NCBI RefSeq assembly: GCF_043226085.1
Contig: NZ_CP171225.1
Coordinates: 930,001-994,000, forward strand
Source: Amaricoccus sp003258405
GTDB lineage: Bacteria; Pseudomonadota; Alphaproteobacteria; Rhodobacterales; Rhodobacteraceae
DNA length: 64,000 nt
Direction: 5' to 3'
In this document: positions 43,956 through 52,836 of the stretch, piece after piece
Layout of the letters: every line of letters begins with the position of its first letter
Numbering within the stretch: the stretch's first letter is position 1
The notes under the pieces: generated by a model
What the model was told of the DNA's origin: nothing
What the model saw: the letters and a program-made list of their open reading frames with translations, nothing else
Database searches by the model: none
Program-made: the position numbers and the translations under genes

Positions 43956-45139
43956 GCCATGTGCCGGTAGATGTGGGCTTCGTGCCGCTGGTCGACGCGG
44001 CCCCTCTGGTGGTGGCCCGCGAGATCGGCTTTGCCGCCGAGGAAGGGCTCGAACTCACGCTTCACCGCGAGGCTTCCTGGGCGACCCAGCGCGACCGGCT
44101 GGTCTGGGGGCAGTATCAGGCGGCGCATATGGTGGCGCCGATGGTGGTGGCGCTCTCGGCCGGTATCGGCGGGCTCAAGGCGGAACTCGACGCGCTCTCG
44201 GTGCTCTCGGTCAACGGCTCGATGATCGGGGTTCGGCCCGAGATGGCCGACCGCATGGGCGCGGCCGATCTCGGCTTCACGGATGCCGCCGCGGTGGGCG
44301 AGGCGCTTGCCCGCACCGCGCGCGGCAGGCTGCGGATCGGGGTGCCCTTCCCCTATTCGATGCATGCGCTGCTGCTCGGTTACTGGCTGAACCGACCCGG
44401 CCAGCCGCTGGCTCATCAGCTCGTGGTCGTCCCCCCGCCGCAGATGGCCGACGCGGTGGCGAGTGGCGACATCGACATCTTCTGCGTCGGCGAGCCCTGG
44501 GGGTCCGTCGCGGTGGAGCGCGGGGCGGCCGATCTGCTGCTGCCGACCAAGGCGATCTGGCAATTCGCGCCCGAGAAGGTGCTGGCGGTGCGGCGGGACT
44601 GGGCGGAGGCCAATCCGCGTGTCGCCGAGGCGCTGGTCCGCGCGGTGTGGCGGGCGGCGAAGTGGATCTCGGAGCGGGGCAATATCGGCGTCGCCACCGA
44701 GCTCCTGGCACTCGACCGCTATCTCGGCGTGCCGGCGGAAATCCTCGAGCGGGTGCTTTCGGGGCGGATCGTGGTCAACGGCCATGGACGGGTCGAGCGG
44801 GTGCGGCGGAGCGTGGAGTTCTTCGACGCTGCCGCGACGTTTCCCTGGCGGAGTCAGGCGCTCTGGATCGCCGAAGCCCTGGCGCGCGAGACCGGCCTGC
44901 CGGCCGGGCCGCTCCGCGACGTGGCGCGAAGCTGCTTCCGGAGCGACATCTACCGCGCGGCCGTGGGACCGATCGGCGCGGATCTGCCGGGCGCCTCGGA
45001 AAAGCTCGAGGGGGCGCTGCAGCACCGCACCGAGGTCGCCTCGACCCTCGGCCGGCTCATCCTCGGGCCCGACAGCTTCTGCGACGGGCGCGTGTTCGAT
45101 CCCGAGGACCTGGCCCCCGTTGCCGGACCCGCGCAATGA
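43952..45139 (+). CDS. nasS: Cytoplasmic nitrate sensor NasS (NrtA-like)
   Basis: This is a 395-residue protein related to periplasmic nitrate-binding NrtA but with no signal peptide (MSHVPVDVGFVPLVDAAPLV), as expected for the cytoplasmic sensor. Shared blocks with NrtA are VPPPQMADAVASGDIDIFCVGEPWG and the AHMVAPMVVALSAGIGG region. NasS binds nitrate or nitrite and then releases NasT. The overlap with nasT supports 1:1 expression of the pair. Transcription of the metabolic genes starts again after it, in the leader at 45.2 kb. Confidence 0.93.
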   Translation: MSHVPVDVGFVPLVDAAPLVVAREIGFAAEEGLELTLHREASWATQRDRLVWGQYQAAHMVAPMVVALSAGIGGLKAELDALSVLSVNGSMIGVRPEMADRMGAADLGFTDAAAVGEALARTARGRLRIGVPFPYSMHALLLGYWLNRPGQPLAHQLVVVPPPQMADAVASGDIDIFCVGEPWGSVAVERGAADLLLPTKAIWQFAPEKVLAVRRDWAEANPRVAEALVRAVWRAAKWISERGNIGVATELLALDRYLGVPAEILERVLSGRIVVNGHGRVERVRRSVEFFDAAATFPWRSQALWIAEALARETGLPAGPLRDVARSCFRSDIYRAAVGPIGADLPGASEKLEGALQHRTEVASTLGRLILGPDSFCDGRVFDPEDLAPVAGPAQ

Positions 45140-45167
45140 GGCCGGCGTAAAAGGTGTAAAAAATTAC

Positions 45168-45196
45168 TTGATATTGCAGTGCAGCGGTGAGATAAG
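45168..45196 (+). promoter_or_regulatory. Sigma70-like promoter of the nrt-nir-nas operon
   Basis: TTGATA (45168-45173) and GATAAG (45191-45196) are separated by 17 bp. They match the -35 box at 5 of 6 positions and the -10 box at 4 of 6. The predicted transcription start near 45203 lies just before the first leader hairpin, as expected for a processive-antitermination leader. Confidence 0.6.
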
Positions 45197-45204
45197 GTCC
45201 GCAA

Positions 45205-45249
45205 CGGTTCGACGCTGAACCGGTCAGAATTCCGCCCCGATGCTGGGGC
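45205..45249 (+). promoter_or_regulatory. Two-hairpin ANTAR-type RNA element (probable NasT target)
   Basis: Hairpin 1 has stem CGGTTC/GAACCG with hexaloop GACGCT (45205-45222). Hairpin 2 has stem GCCCC/GGGGC with hexaloop GATGCT (45234-45249). Two short stems with near-identical six-base loops are the hallmark of ANTAR protein targets. The published loop consensus has A at position 1 and G at position 4; here position 4 is G but position 1 is G, so this is a variant. Confidence 0.75.
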
Positions 45250-45258
45250 AGTCCGAGC

Positions 45259-45309
45259 AAAGCCGCTCAATCCAGTCGCAAGATCGCGATTCGGATTGGG
45301 CGGCTTTTT
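45259..45309 (+). terminator. Leader terminator of the nitrate assimilation operon
   Basis: The left arm AAAGCCGCTCAATCC (45259-45273) pairs with GGATTGGGCGGCTTT (45293-45307), a 15-bp stem with one G-U pair, and runs into five T residues (45305-45309). It sits between the two-hairpin element and nrtA, about 50 bp before the start codon. Without NasT action it should stop transcription before the structural genes. Confidence 0.88.
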
Positions 45310-45358
45310 CCGTTTCCGGGCCTCTGCCCTCCCCTGACTCCCTGAAGGAAAGAGACGA

Positions 45359-46726
45359 ATGCGTTCCATCCTTGCGACCACCACCGCCCTCGGCCTTCTC
45401 GCCTCGCTCGGCACCGCCCATGCGGAAATGCTCGATGTCGAAAAGGACGAGCTGACCTTCGGCTTCATCAAGCTGACCGACATGGCCCCGCTCGCGGTGG
45501 CCTACGAGAACGGCTATTTCGAGGACGAGGGCCTCTTCGTCACGCTCGAGGCGCAGGCGAACTGGAAGGTTCTGCTCGACGGCGTGATCGACGGCACGCT
45601 CGACGGCGCGCACATGCTCGCCGGCCAGCCGCTGGCCGCCACCATCGGCTTCGGCACGGAAGCCCACATCGTCACCCCCTTCTCGATGGACCTCAACGGC
45701 AACGGCATCACCGTGTCGAACGAGGTCTGGGAGATGATGAAGCCGAACATCCCGGTGGGCGAGGATGGCAAGCCGGTGCATCCGATCTCGGCCGAAGCGC
45801 TCAAGCCGGTGGTCGAGGCCTTCCGCGCCGAGGGCAAGACCTTCAACATGGGCATGGTCTTCCCGGTCTCGACGCACAATTACGAGCTGCGCTACTGGCT
45901 CGCCGCCGGCGGGCTCGAGCCGGGATTCTACAGCCCGCAGAACATCACCGGCCAGATCGGCGCCGACGTGCTGCTTTCGGTCACCCCGCCGCCGCAGATG
46001 CCCGCGACCCTCGAAGCTGGCACGATCAACGGCTATTGCGTGGGTGAGCCCTGGAACCAGCAGGCGGTGTTCAAGGGTATCGGTGTGCCGGTGATCACCG
46101 ATTACGAGATCTGGCCGAACAATCCCGAGAAGGTCTTCGGGCTCACGGCGGAGTTCGTCGAGCAGAATCCCAACACCACGCTTGCCATCACCAAGGCGCT
46201 GATCCGCGCCGCCATCTGGCTCGACGAGAACGACAACGCCAATCGTCCGGAAGCGGTCGAGATCCTGTCGCGCTCGGAATATGTCGGCGCCGACCCGGAG
46301 GTCATCGCCAATTCCATGACCGGCACCTTCGAATACGAGAAGGGCGACACCCGCGAGGTGCCCGACTTCAACGTCTTCTTCCGCTACAACGCCACCTATC
46401 CCTACTATTCGGATGCGGTCTGGTATCTCACCCAGATGCGCCGCTGGGGCCAGATCGCCGAAGCCAAACCCGACAGCTGGTACGACGAGGTCGCGAAGTC
46501 GGTCTACAAGCCCGAGATCTACCTCGAGGCTGCGCGGATGCTCGTGGACGAGGGGCTCGCCGACGAAGCGGACTTCCCCTGGGACGCCGACGGCTACCGC
46601 GCCCCGGTTTCCGACATGATCGATGGCGTCGCCTATGACGGCCACACGCCCAACGCCTATCTCGAGCAGTTCCCGATCGGCCTCAAGGGCGATCAGACCG
46701 TCACCGGCAACGGCGTCGAAGGCTGA
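45359..46726 (+). CDS. nrtA: Nitrate ABC transporter substrate-binding protein NrtA
   Basis: This is a 455-residue periplasmic protein of the CmpA/NrtA family. Its signal peptide (RSILATTTALGLLASLGTAHA) lacks a lipobox, so it is soluble rather than lipidated as in cyanobacteria. Conserved blocks are FGFIKLTDMAPLAVAYENGYF, STHNYELRYWLAAGG, TPPPQMPATLEAGTINGYCV and GEPWN. It binds nitrate (or nitrite) for import by NrtB and NrtC. It is the first gene after the leader terminator. Confidence 0.94.
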   Translation: MRSILATTTALGLLASLGTAHAEMLDVEKDELTFGFIKLTDMAPLAVAYENGYFEDEGLFVTLEAQANWKVLLDGVIDGTLDGAHMLAGQPLAATIGFGTEAHIVTPFSMDLNGNGITVSNEVWEMMKPNIPVGEDGKPVHPISAEALKPVVEAFRAEGKTFNMGMVFPVSTHNYELRYWLAAGGLEPGFYSPQNITGQIGADVLLSVTPPPQMPATLEAGTINGYCVGEPWNQQAVFKGIGVPVITDYEIWPNNPEKVFGLTAEFVEQNPNTTLAITKALIRAAIWLDENDNANRPEAVEILSRSEYVGADPEVIANSMTGTFEYEKGDTREVPDFNVFFRYNATYPYYSDAVWYLTQMRRWGQIAEAKPDSWYDEVAKSVYKPEIYLEAARMLVDEGLADEADFPWDADGYRAPVSDMIDGVAYDGHTPNAYLEQFPIGLKGDQTVTGNGVEG

Positions 46727-46740
46727 GGAGACCGAGGACC

Positions 46741-47820
46741 ATGGCAATCGCAGCCGACACCGCCCCCGACGCCCTCCGCGAAGAGCGTCTCAACCGCCGC
46801 CTTGCCCGCATCGCCCGGATGGAAGGCACCCTCAACGTGCTGGCGCTCGGCTTCGTGCCGCCGCTTCTGCGCGCTGCCGCCGGGGACGCTCCGGCCGCCA
46901 ACCTCCGGCAGGCGGGACGGATCGTGGGCATACCCCTCGTCTCGATCCTTCTCTTCCTGCTGGTCTGGGCCTGGCTGGCCCCGCAGGTCCAGACCTCGCT
47001 TGGCGCCATTCCCGGCCCGGTGCAGGTCTGGGACCAGGCCGTGGCGCTCGACAAGGACGCCGCCCGCGAGGCGGCCAAGCGTGACGCCTTCTACGAACGC
47101 CAGGAGGAGCGCAACGCCCAGCTCGTGGATCAGGGCAAGGAAGACCGGGTCAAGTGGCGCGACTACACCGGCAAGCCGACCTACTACGGACAGATCTGGA
47201 CCTCGATCAAGACGGTGATGTTCGGCTTCCTGATCGCCACGGTGGTCGCGGTGCCGCTCGGGATCGCGTCCGGACTTTCCCCGGCGGTGAACGCGGGTCT
47301 CAATCCGATCGTGCAGATCTTCAAGCCGGTCTCGCCGCTCGCCTGGCTTCCGATCGTGACCATGGTGGTCTCGGCGCTCTATGTGTCGGACAACCCCATG
47401 TTTTCCAAGAGCTTCCTCGTCTCGGCGATCACGGTGACGCTCTGCTCGCTCTGGCCGACGCTCATCAACACCGCCCATGGCGTCGCCTCGATCGACAAGG
47501 ATCTCGTCAACGTCTCCAAGGTGTTGAAGCTCTCGGCCTGGACCAAGATCACCAAGCTCGTGCTGCCCTCGGCGCTGCCGCTCATCTTCACCGGGCTCCG
47601 GCTCTCGCTCGGGGTTGGCTGGATGGTGCTGATCGCCGCCGAGATGCTGGCGCAGAACCCGGGGCTCGGAAAGTTCGTCTGGGACGAGTTCCAGAACGGC
47701 TCCTCGCAGTCGCTCGCCAAGATCATCGTCGCGGTGCTCACAATCGGAATCATCGGCTTCATCCTCGACCGGATCATGTTCGCGATCCAGTCGGCCGTCA
47801 GCCACAACGCGCGCAGCTGA
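46741..47820 (+). CDS. nrtB: Nitrate ABC transporter permease NrtB
   Basis: This is a 359-residue permease. A long N-terminal cytoplasmic and periplasmic extension (residues about 1-130, one helix near 60-80) precedes the six-helix BPD domain, whose coupling loop reads NVSKVLKLSAWTKITKLVLP. The family assignment follows from the block LGVGWMVLIAAEMLAQNPGLG and its position between nrtA and the ATPase gene. It starts 14 bp after nrtA with an AGGAG site. Confidence 0.93.
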   Translation: MAIAADTAPDALREERLNRRLARIARMEGTLNVLALGFVPPLLRAAAGDAPAANLRQAGRIVGIPLVSILLFLLVWAWLAPQVQTSLGAIPGPVQVWDQAVALDKDAAREAAKRDAFYERQEERNAQLVDQGKEDRVKWRDYTGKPTYYGQIWTSIKTVMFGFLIATVVAVPLGIASGLSPAVNAGLNPIVQIFKPVSPLAWLPIVTMVVSALYVSDNPMFSKSFLVSAITVTLCSLWPTLINTAHGVASIDKDLVNVSKVLKLSAWTKITKLVLPSALPLIFTGLRLSLGVGWMVLIAAEMLAQNPGLGKFVWDEFQNGSSQSLAKIIVAVLTIGIIGFILDRIMFAIQSAVSHNARS

Positions 47821-47842
47821 GCCGCGCCTGAGGGAGAGCGAC

Positions 47843-49492
47843 ATGGCCATCCTCGAGTTGAAGAACGTCTCCAAGAGCTTCGGCGACACCCCTGTCCTGA
47901 AGAACATCAATCTCAGCGTCGAGGATGGCGAGTTCGTCGCGATCCTCGGGTTCTCCGGCACCGGCAAGACGACGCTCATGTCGCTTCTGGCCGGGCTGGA
48001 GACGCCGGATCAGGGCCAGGCGCTCCACAAGGGCAAGCCGATTGCCGCGCCCGACCCGTCGCGTGCGCTGATCTTCCAGTCCTACGCGCTGATGCCCTGG
48101 CTCACCGCGGCGAGCAATGTCGGGCTCGCGGTCAATGCGGTGCATGGCGGCAGGAGCCGCGCCGATCGCGCCGCGCTGGTCGACAAGTATCTGGCAATGG
48201 TCGGGCTCTCCCACGCCAGGGACCGGCGGCCCTCCGAGCTGTCGGGCGGCATGCGGCAGCGGGTCTCGGTGGCGCGTGCGCTCGCCATGGAGCCGGAAGT
48301 CCTGCTGATGGACGAGCCGCTCTCGGCGCTCGATGCGCTCACGCGGGCCAATCTCGCCGACGAGATCGAGCGGATCTGGGAAGCCCAGCGCCGCACGGTG
48401 GTGATGATCACCAACGATGTCGACGAGGCGGTGCTGCTTGCGGACCGGGTTCTCGTGCTCAATCCCGACGGAACCATGGGGCCGGACGTGGCAATCACGC
48501 TCCAGCGGCCGCGCGACCGGACCTCGCTCAACGACAATGCGGTCTTCAAGGCCCTGCGGGCGCAGATCACCGGCTATCTCATGGATGTCGGCATCCGCTC
48601 GAAATCCGCGGCGACCCACAGCCTGCCCAATGTCGTGCCGCTTCATGCGCTGCCCTCGGCCTATGCGGACGCGGCCGTCTCGACGACCGAGGACCGCTAC
48701 CTGCAGTTCTCGCAGCTCCACAAGGTCTATCCGACGCCGAAAGGGCCCCTCACGGTGGTCAGGGACTTCAACCTCACCATGAAGAAGGGCGAGTTCGTCT
48801 CGGTGATCGGCCATTCGGGCTGCGGCAAGTCGACGGTGCTCACCATGGCCGCGGGGCTCAACCCGATCTCGCAGGGCGCGATCATTCTCGACGGCCGCCA
48901 TGTGCAGGGTGCGGACCCGGAACGCGCGGTGGTGTTCCAGAGCCCGAACCTGATGCCCTGGCTCACCGCGAAGGAGAATGTCGCGATCGGGGTGGACCGG
49001 GTCTATCCGAAGGCGACGCAGGCCGAGCGGCAGGAGGTGGTGGAATACTATCTCGAACGCGTCGGGCTTGCGGATGCGATGGACAAATCCGCCGCCTCGC
49101 TCTCGAACGGCATGCGCCAGCGGGTGGGGATCGCGCGGGCCTTCGCGCTCAGCCCGAAGCTCCTGCTGCTGGACGAGCCCTTCGGGATGCTCGACAGCCT
49201 CACCCGCTGGGAGCTTCAGGAAGTGCTGATGGAGGTCTGGAGCCAGACCCGCGTCACCGCGATCTGCATCACCCATGACGTGGACGAGGCGATCCTGCTC
49301 TCGGACCGGGTGGTGATGATGACGAACGGGCCGGAGGCCACCATCGGCAAGATCGTCGAGGTGCCCCTGCCCCGCCCCCGCACCCGCAAGGCCCTGCTCG
49401 AGCATCCGGACTACTACCACTACCGCGCGGAAGTGCTCGAATTCCTCGAGGAGTACGAGCATGGCGCGCACAAGACGAAGGACGCGGCGTGA
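47843..49492 (+). CDS. nrtC: Tandem-ATPase nitrate transporter subunit (NrtC/NrtD-type fusion)
   Basis: This is a 549-residue protein with two complete ABC ATPase domains. The first has GFSGTGKTT, LSGGMRQRVSVARAL and LLMDEPLSALD. The second, starting near residue 285, has GHSGCGKST, LSNGMRQRVGIARAF and LLLDEPFGMLD. In cyanobacteria the two ATPases NrtC and NrtD are separate and NrtC carries a binding-protein domain; here both ATPases are in one chain and no binding-protein domain exists. The stop overlaps the first globin start. Confidence 0.92.
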   Translation: MAILELKNVSKSFGDTPVLKNINLSVEDGEFVAILGFSGTGKTTLMSLLAGLETPDQGQALHKGKPIAAPDPSRALIFQSYALMPWLTAASNVGLAVNAVHGGRSRADRAALVDKYLAMVGLSHARDRRPSELSGGMRQRVSVARALAMEPEVLLMDEPLSALDALTRANLADEIERIWEAQRRTVVMITNDVDEAVLLADRVLVLNPDGTMGPDVAITLQRPRDRTSLNDNAVFKALRAQITGYLMDVGIRSKSAATHSLPNVVPLHALPSAYADAAVSTTEDRYLQFSQLHKVYPTPKGPLTVVRDFNLTMKKGEFVSVIGHSGCGKSTVLTMAAGLNPISQGAIILDGRHVQGADPERAVVFQSPNLMPWLTAKENVAIGVDRVYPKATQAERQEVVEYYLERVGLADAMDKSAASLSNGMRQRVGIARAFALSPKLLLLDEPFGMLDSLTRWELQEVLMEVWSQTRVTAICITHDVDEAILLSDRVVMMTNGPEATIGKIVEVPLPRPRTRKALLEHPDYYHYRAEVLEFLEEYEHGAHKTKDAA

Positions 49493-49932
49493 TGACGCCG
49501 CGCCAGACGGACCTCGTCACGGAGAGCTTTGCCCTTCTCGGCGGCATGCAGGCCGAAGCGGGCCGGTGCTTCCATGAGCGGCTCTTCGGGATCGCGCCGG
49601 AGCTCCGGCCGATGTTCCCGGCCGATCCGGGCGAGCAGGCAGAGGTGCTGATGGAGACGCTTGGCCGGATCGTCGCGAGCCTCGGGGATGCCGAGGGGCT
49701 GCTGCCGGTGATCTCGCGCCTCGCCTCGCGGCATGTGAGCTACGGGGTTGCGCCGCATCACCATGCGATCATCGGCACGGCGCTTCTCGCAAGCCTCGAG
49801 GACTGCCTTGGCGATGCCTTCACCGCGGAGACCGCGGCGGCCTGGGATGCCGCTTACGGCGCCCTGTCGCAAGCGATGATCGACGCGGCCTACCCCGAGC
49901 TCGTCATCGCCGAACTTTCAGCTGCGGAGTAG
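49492..49932 (+). CDS. Bacterial globin, copy 1
   Basis: This is a 146-residue single-domain globin of the haemoglobin/flavohaemoglobin-globin type. The proximal-histidine segment is LASRHVSYGVAPHHHAIIG and the N-terminal block is ESFALLGGMQAEAGRCFHERLF. No reductase domain is present. In a nitrate operon it could bind NO formed as a side product of nitrite reduction, or deliver electrons or ligands to the reductases. I chose the ATG at 49492; a GTG at 49489 is also possible. It shares a TGATG junction with the ATPase gene. Confidence 0.85.
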   Translation: MTPRQTDLVTESFALLGGMQAEAGRCFHERLFGIAPELRPMFPADPGEQAEVLMETLGRIVASLGDAEGLLPVISRLASRHVSYGVAPHHHAIIGTALLASLEDCLGDAFTAETAAAWDAAYGALSQAMIDAAYPELVIAELSAAE

Positions 49933-49936
49933 TCAG

Positions 49937-50386
49937 ATGACACCCGATCAGATCGGTCTCGTGAAGCAGAGCTACTATCTCATCGCTCCCGTCTCGCATC
50001 AGGCGGCCGGGCTCTTCTACGGGCGGCTCTTCAGCGTCGCGCCGGAGGTAAGGCCGCTCTTCGACCGGGCGAACATGTTCACCCAGGCCGACAAGCTCTG
50101 GGCGACGCTCGGCAAGATCGTCGACGTGCTCGACCGGCCCGAGGCGCTCGAACCCGCCGCCGCGAAGCTCGCGGTTTCGCATCTCCACTACGGCGTGATG
50201 CCGGAACACTACGCCCCCGTCGGCGACGCGCTGGTCTGGGCCCTCGAACAGGGGCTTGGCGAGAGCTTCAACCCGGAGGTGCGTGACGCCTGGACCGCCG
50301 CTTACGACCACATTTCCCAAGCCATGATCTCAGCCACGAACGCGGCCGTCCGGAACGCCGGAGCAGAGGCCGCAGCAGGAGAATGA
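49937..50386 (+). CDS. Bacterial globin, copy 2
   Basis: This is a 149-residue paralogue of the preceding gene, starting 4 nt after its stop. It has KQSYYLIAPVSHQAAGLFYGRLF, the proximal histidine in LAVSHLHYGVMPEHYAPVG and WTAAYDHISQAMI. The two copies differ at many positions, so the duplication is old. The role is probably the same nitric oxide or oxygen chemistry, with separate ligand preferences. It is followed directly by nirB. Confidence 0.87.
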   Translation: MTPDQIGLVKQSYYLIAPVSHQAAGLFYGRLFSVAPEVRPLFDRANMFTQADKLWATLGKIVDVLDRPEALEPAAAKLAVSHLHYGVMPEHYAPVGDALVWALEQGLGESFNPEVRDAWTAAYDHISQAMISATNAAVRNAGAEAAAGE

Positions 50387-50391
50387 CCGCC

Positions 50392-52836
50392 ATGACCGAG
50401 AAACTCGTCGTCATCGGGGCCGGAATGGCCTCCGGCCGCGCGCTGGAGCACATCCTCGAAACCGATCCAGCGAAATACGACATCACCCTCTTCGGCTCCG
50501 AGCCGCGGGGCAACTACAACCGCATCATGCTCTCGCCGGTGCTCTCGGGGGAGAAGACCTTCGCGGAGATCGTCACCCACGATACCGCCTGGTACGAAGC
50601 CAATGGCATTACCACGCGCTTCGGCGAGGCGGTCACGCAGATCGACCGCGATCGCAAGGTGGTGGTGAGCGCGGGGGGCGAAACGCCCTATGACAAGCTG
50701 CTGATCGCGACGGGCTCGGCGCCCTTCATCATCCCGGTGCAGGGCAAGGACCTGCCGGGCGTCATCGCCTTCCGCGATCTCGAGGACGTGGAGACGATGC
50801 GGGCGGCGGCAAAGCCCGGCGCGAAAGCTGTGGTGATCGGGGGCGGCCTGCTGGGGCTCGAGGCCGCGGCGGGGCTCCGGATGCTCGGCATGGAGGTAAC
50901 CGTGCTGCATCTCATGGGCCATCTGATGGAGCGTCAGCTCGATGAGGCGGCGGGCTACCTGCTGCGCAAGGCGCTGACCGATCGCGGCATCAAGGTCATG
51001 TGCCGGGCCTCCACCGCCGCGATCCTCGGCGAGGAGCGCGTCGAGGGCGTGATGCTCGAGGACAACACCGGCATCGAGGCCGATCTCGTGGTGATGGCGG
51101 TGGGCATCCGGCCCGAGACGCGGCTTGCCAACGATGCCGGGCTCGAGGTCGGCCGCGGCATCGTGGTGGACGATCACATGGTGACCTCGGACCCCGACAT
51201 TCTCGCGGTGGGCGAATGCGTGGAGCACAACAAGCAGCTCTTCGGCCTCGTCGCACCGCTTTATGACCAGGCGAAGGTGGTGGCGAACACGCTGCATGGC
51301 GCGGGTGGGGCCTTCATGCCGAAGCAGACCTCGACGAAGCTCAAGGTCACTGGCGTCGACCTCTTCTCGGCCGGAGATTTCGCCGAGGGTGAGGGCCGTG
51401 AGGATATCGTCTTCCGCGATCCGGCGCGCGGCGTCTACAAGCGGCTCGTCATCGAGAACGACCGGTTGATCGGCGCGGTGATGTATGGCGATACCGCCGA
51501 CGGGAGCTGGTTCTTCGGGCTGATCCGCGATGGCGAGACCATCTCGGAGATGCGCGACACGCTGATCTTCGGGCCGTCATATCAGGGGGGTGCCGCACTG
51601 GACCCTATGGCGGCCGTTGCAGCCTTGCCGGATGAGGCAGAGATCTGCGGTTGCAACGGCGTCTGCAAGGGAAAGATCGTTCAGGCCATCACCGAGGGCG
51701 GCCTCACCACACTCGACGAGGTGAAGGCCGTTACCAAGGCCTCCTCGTCCTGCGGGACCTGCACCGGGCTCGTGGAGCAGGTGCTGGCGGTGACGCTGGG
51801 CGACGATTTCGTCCTGCCGACGGTGAAACCCGTCTGTGCCTGCACCGATCTCACCCATGAGGACGTGCGCCGGCTCATCAAGGCCCAGGACCTGAAGTCG
51901 ATGCCGGCGGTCATGCAGGAGCTCGGCTGGAAGACCACCTGCGGCTGCCATGTCTGCCGCCCGGCGTTGAACTTCTACCTGCTCGCCGACTGGCCGGACG
52001 ACTACAAGGACGATTACCAGAGCCGGTTCATCAACGAGCGCGCCCATGCCAACATCCAGAAGGACGGCACCTTCTCGGTGGTGCCGCGGATGTGGGGCGG
52101 CGTGACCACGCCCGCCGAGCTGCGCGCGATCGCGGATGCGGTCGAGAAATACGACGTGCCGCTCCTCAAGGTGACGGGCGGCCAGCGCCTCGACCTCCTC
52201 GGCGTGAAGAAGGAGGACCTGCCGGCGATGTGGGCGGATCTCAACGCCGCCGGGCTCGTTTCGGGCCACGCCTATACCAAGGGCCTGCGCACCGTGAAGA
52301 CCTGCGTCGGCTCCGATTTCTGCCGCTTTGGCACGCAGGATTCGACGGGGCTCGGCATCAAGCTCGAAAAGCGGCTCTGGGGCTCCTGGACACCGCACAA
52401 GGTGAAGCTTGCCGTCTCGGGCTGCCCCCGCAACTGCGCCGAGGCGACCTGCAAGGATCTCGGCATCGTCTGCGTCGACTCGGGCTACCAGATCGGGGTC
52501 GGGGGCGCCGCCGGGATGGACCTGAAGGCCACCGAGCTGCTCACCACGGTCGCGAGCGAGGAAGAGGCGATCGAGATCTCGGTCGCGTTCGTCCAGCTCT
52601 ACCGGGAGAACGCCAAGTATCTCGACCGGCCCTACAAGTGGATTGCGAAGGTTGGGCTCGACTGGGTGAAGGCCCGCGTCGTCGATGACCTCGCCGAACG
52701 GGCAGCGCTCGTCGCGCGCTTCGATCACAGCCAGACCATCTACCAGAAGGATCCCTGGGCCGAGCGGGCACAGGGCGGAAGCCGGCACGAGTTCACCCCG
52801 CTGGCCGATTTCAGCTTCAAGGAGGCCGCAGAATGA
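50392..52836 (+). CDS. nirB: Assimilatory nitrite reductase (NAD(P)H) large subunit NirB
   Basis: This 814-residue enzyme reduces nitrite to ammonium in the cytoplasm. The N-terminal half is an FAD/NAD(P)-binding domain with VVIGAGMASGRAL and VIGGGLLGLEAAAGL. Two bacterioferredoxin-associated-ferredoxin-like [2Fe-2S] blocks follow (ICGCNGVCKG with SSCGTCTG, and VCACTD with CGCHVCRP). The C-terminal part holds the siroheme/[4Fe-4S] cysteines in CVGSDFCRFGTQ and SGCPRNCAEATCKD. The ATG at 50392 has AGGAG at a better distance than the ATG at 50383. Confidence 0.95.
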   Translation: MTEKLVVIGAGMASGRALEHILETDPAKYDITLFGSEPRGNYNRIMLSPVLSGEKTFAEIVTHDTAWYEANGITTRFGEAVTQIDRDRKVVVSAGGETPYDKLLIATGSAPFIIPVQGKDLPGVIAFRDLEDVETMRAAAKPGAKAVVIGGGLLGLEAAAGLRMLGMEVTVLHLMGHLMERQLDEAAGYLLRKALTDRGIKVMCRASTAAILGEERVEGVMLEDNTGIEADLVVMAVGIRPETRLANDAGLEVGRGIVVDDHMVTSDPDILAVGECVEHNKQLFGLVAPLYDQAKVVANTLHGAGGAFMPKQTSTKLKVTGVDLFSAGDFAEGEGREDIVFRDPARGVYKRLVIENDRLIGAVMYGDTADGSWFFGLIRDGETISEMRDTLIFGPSYQGGAALDPMAAVAALPDEAEICGCNGVCKGKIVQAITEGGLTTLDEVKAVTKASSSCGTCTGLVEQVLAVTLGDDFVLPTVKPVCACTDLTHEDVRRLIKAQDLKSMPAVMQELGWKTTCGCHVCRPALNFYLLADWPDDYKDDYQSRFINERAHANIQKDGTFSVVPRMWGGVTTPAELRAIADAVEKYDVPLLKVTGGQRLDLLGVKKEDLPAMWADLNAAGLVSGHAYTKGLRTVKTCVGSDFCRFGTQDSTGLGIKLEKRLWGSWTPHKVKLAVSGCPRNCAEATCKDLGIVCVDSGYQIGVGGAAGMDLKATELLTTVASEEEAIEISVAFVQLYRENAKYLDRPYKWIAKVGLDWVKARVVDDLAERAALVARFDHSQTIYQKDPWAERAQGGSRHEFTPLADFSFKEAAE

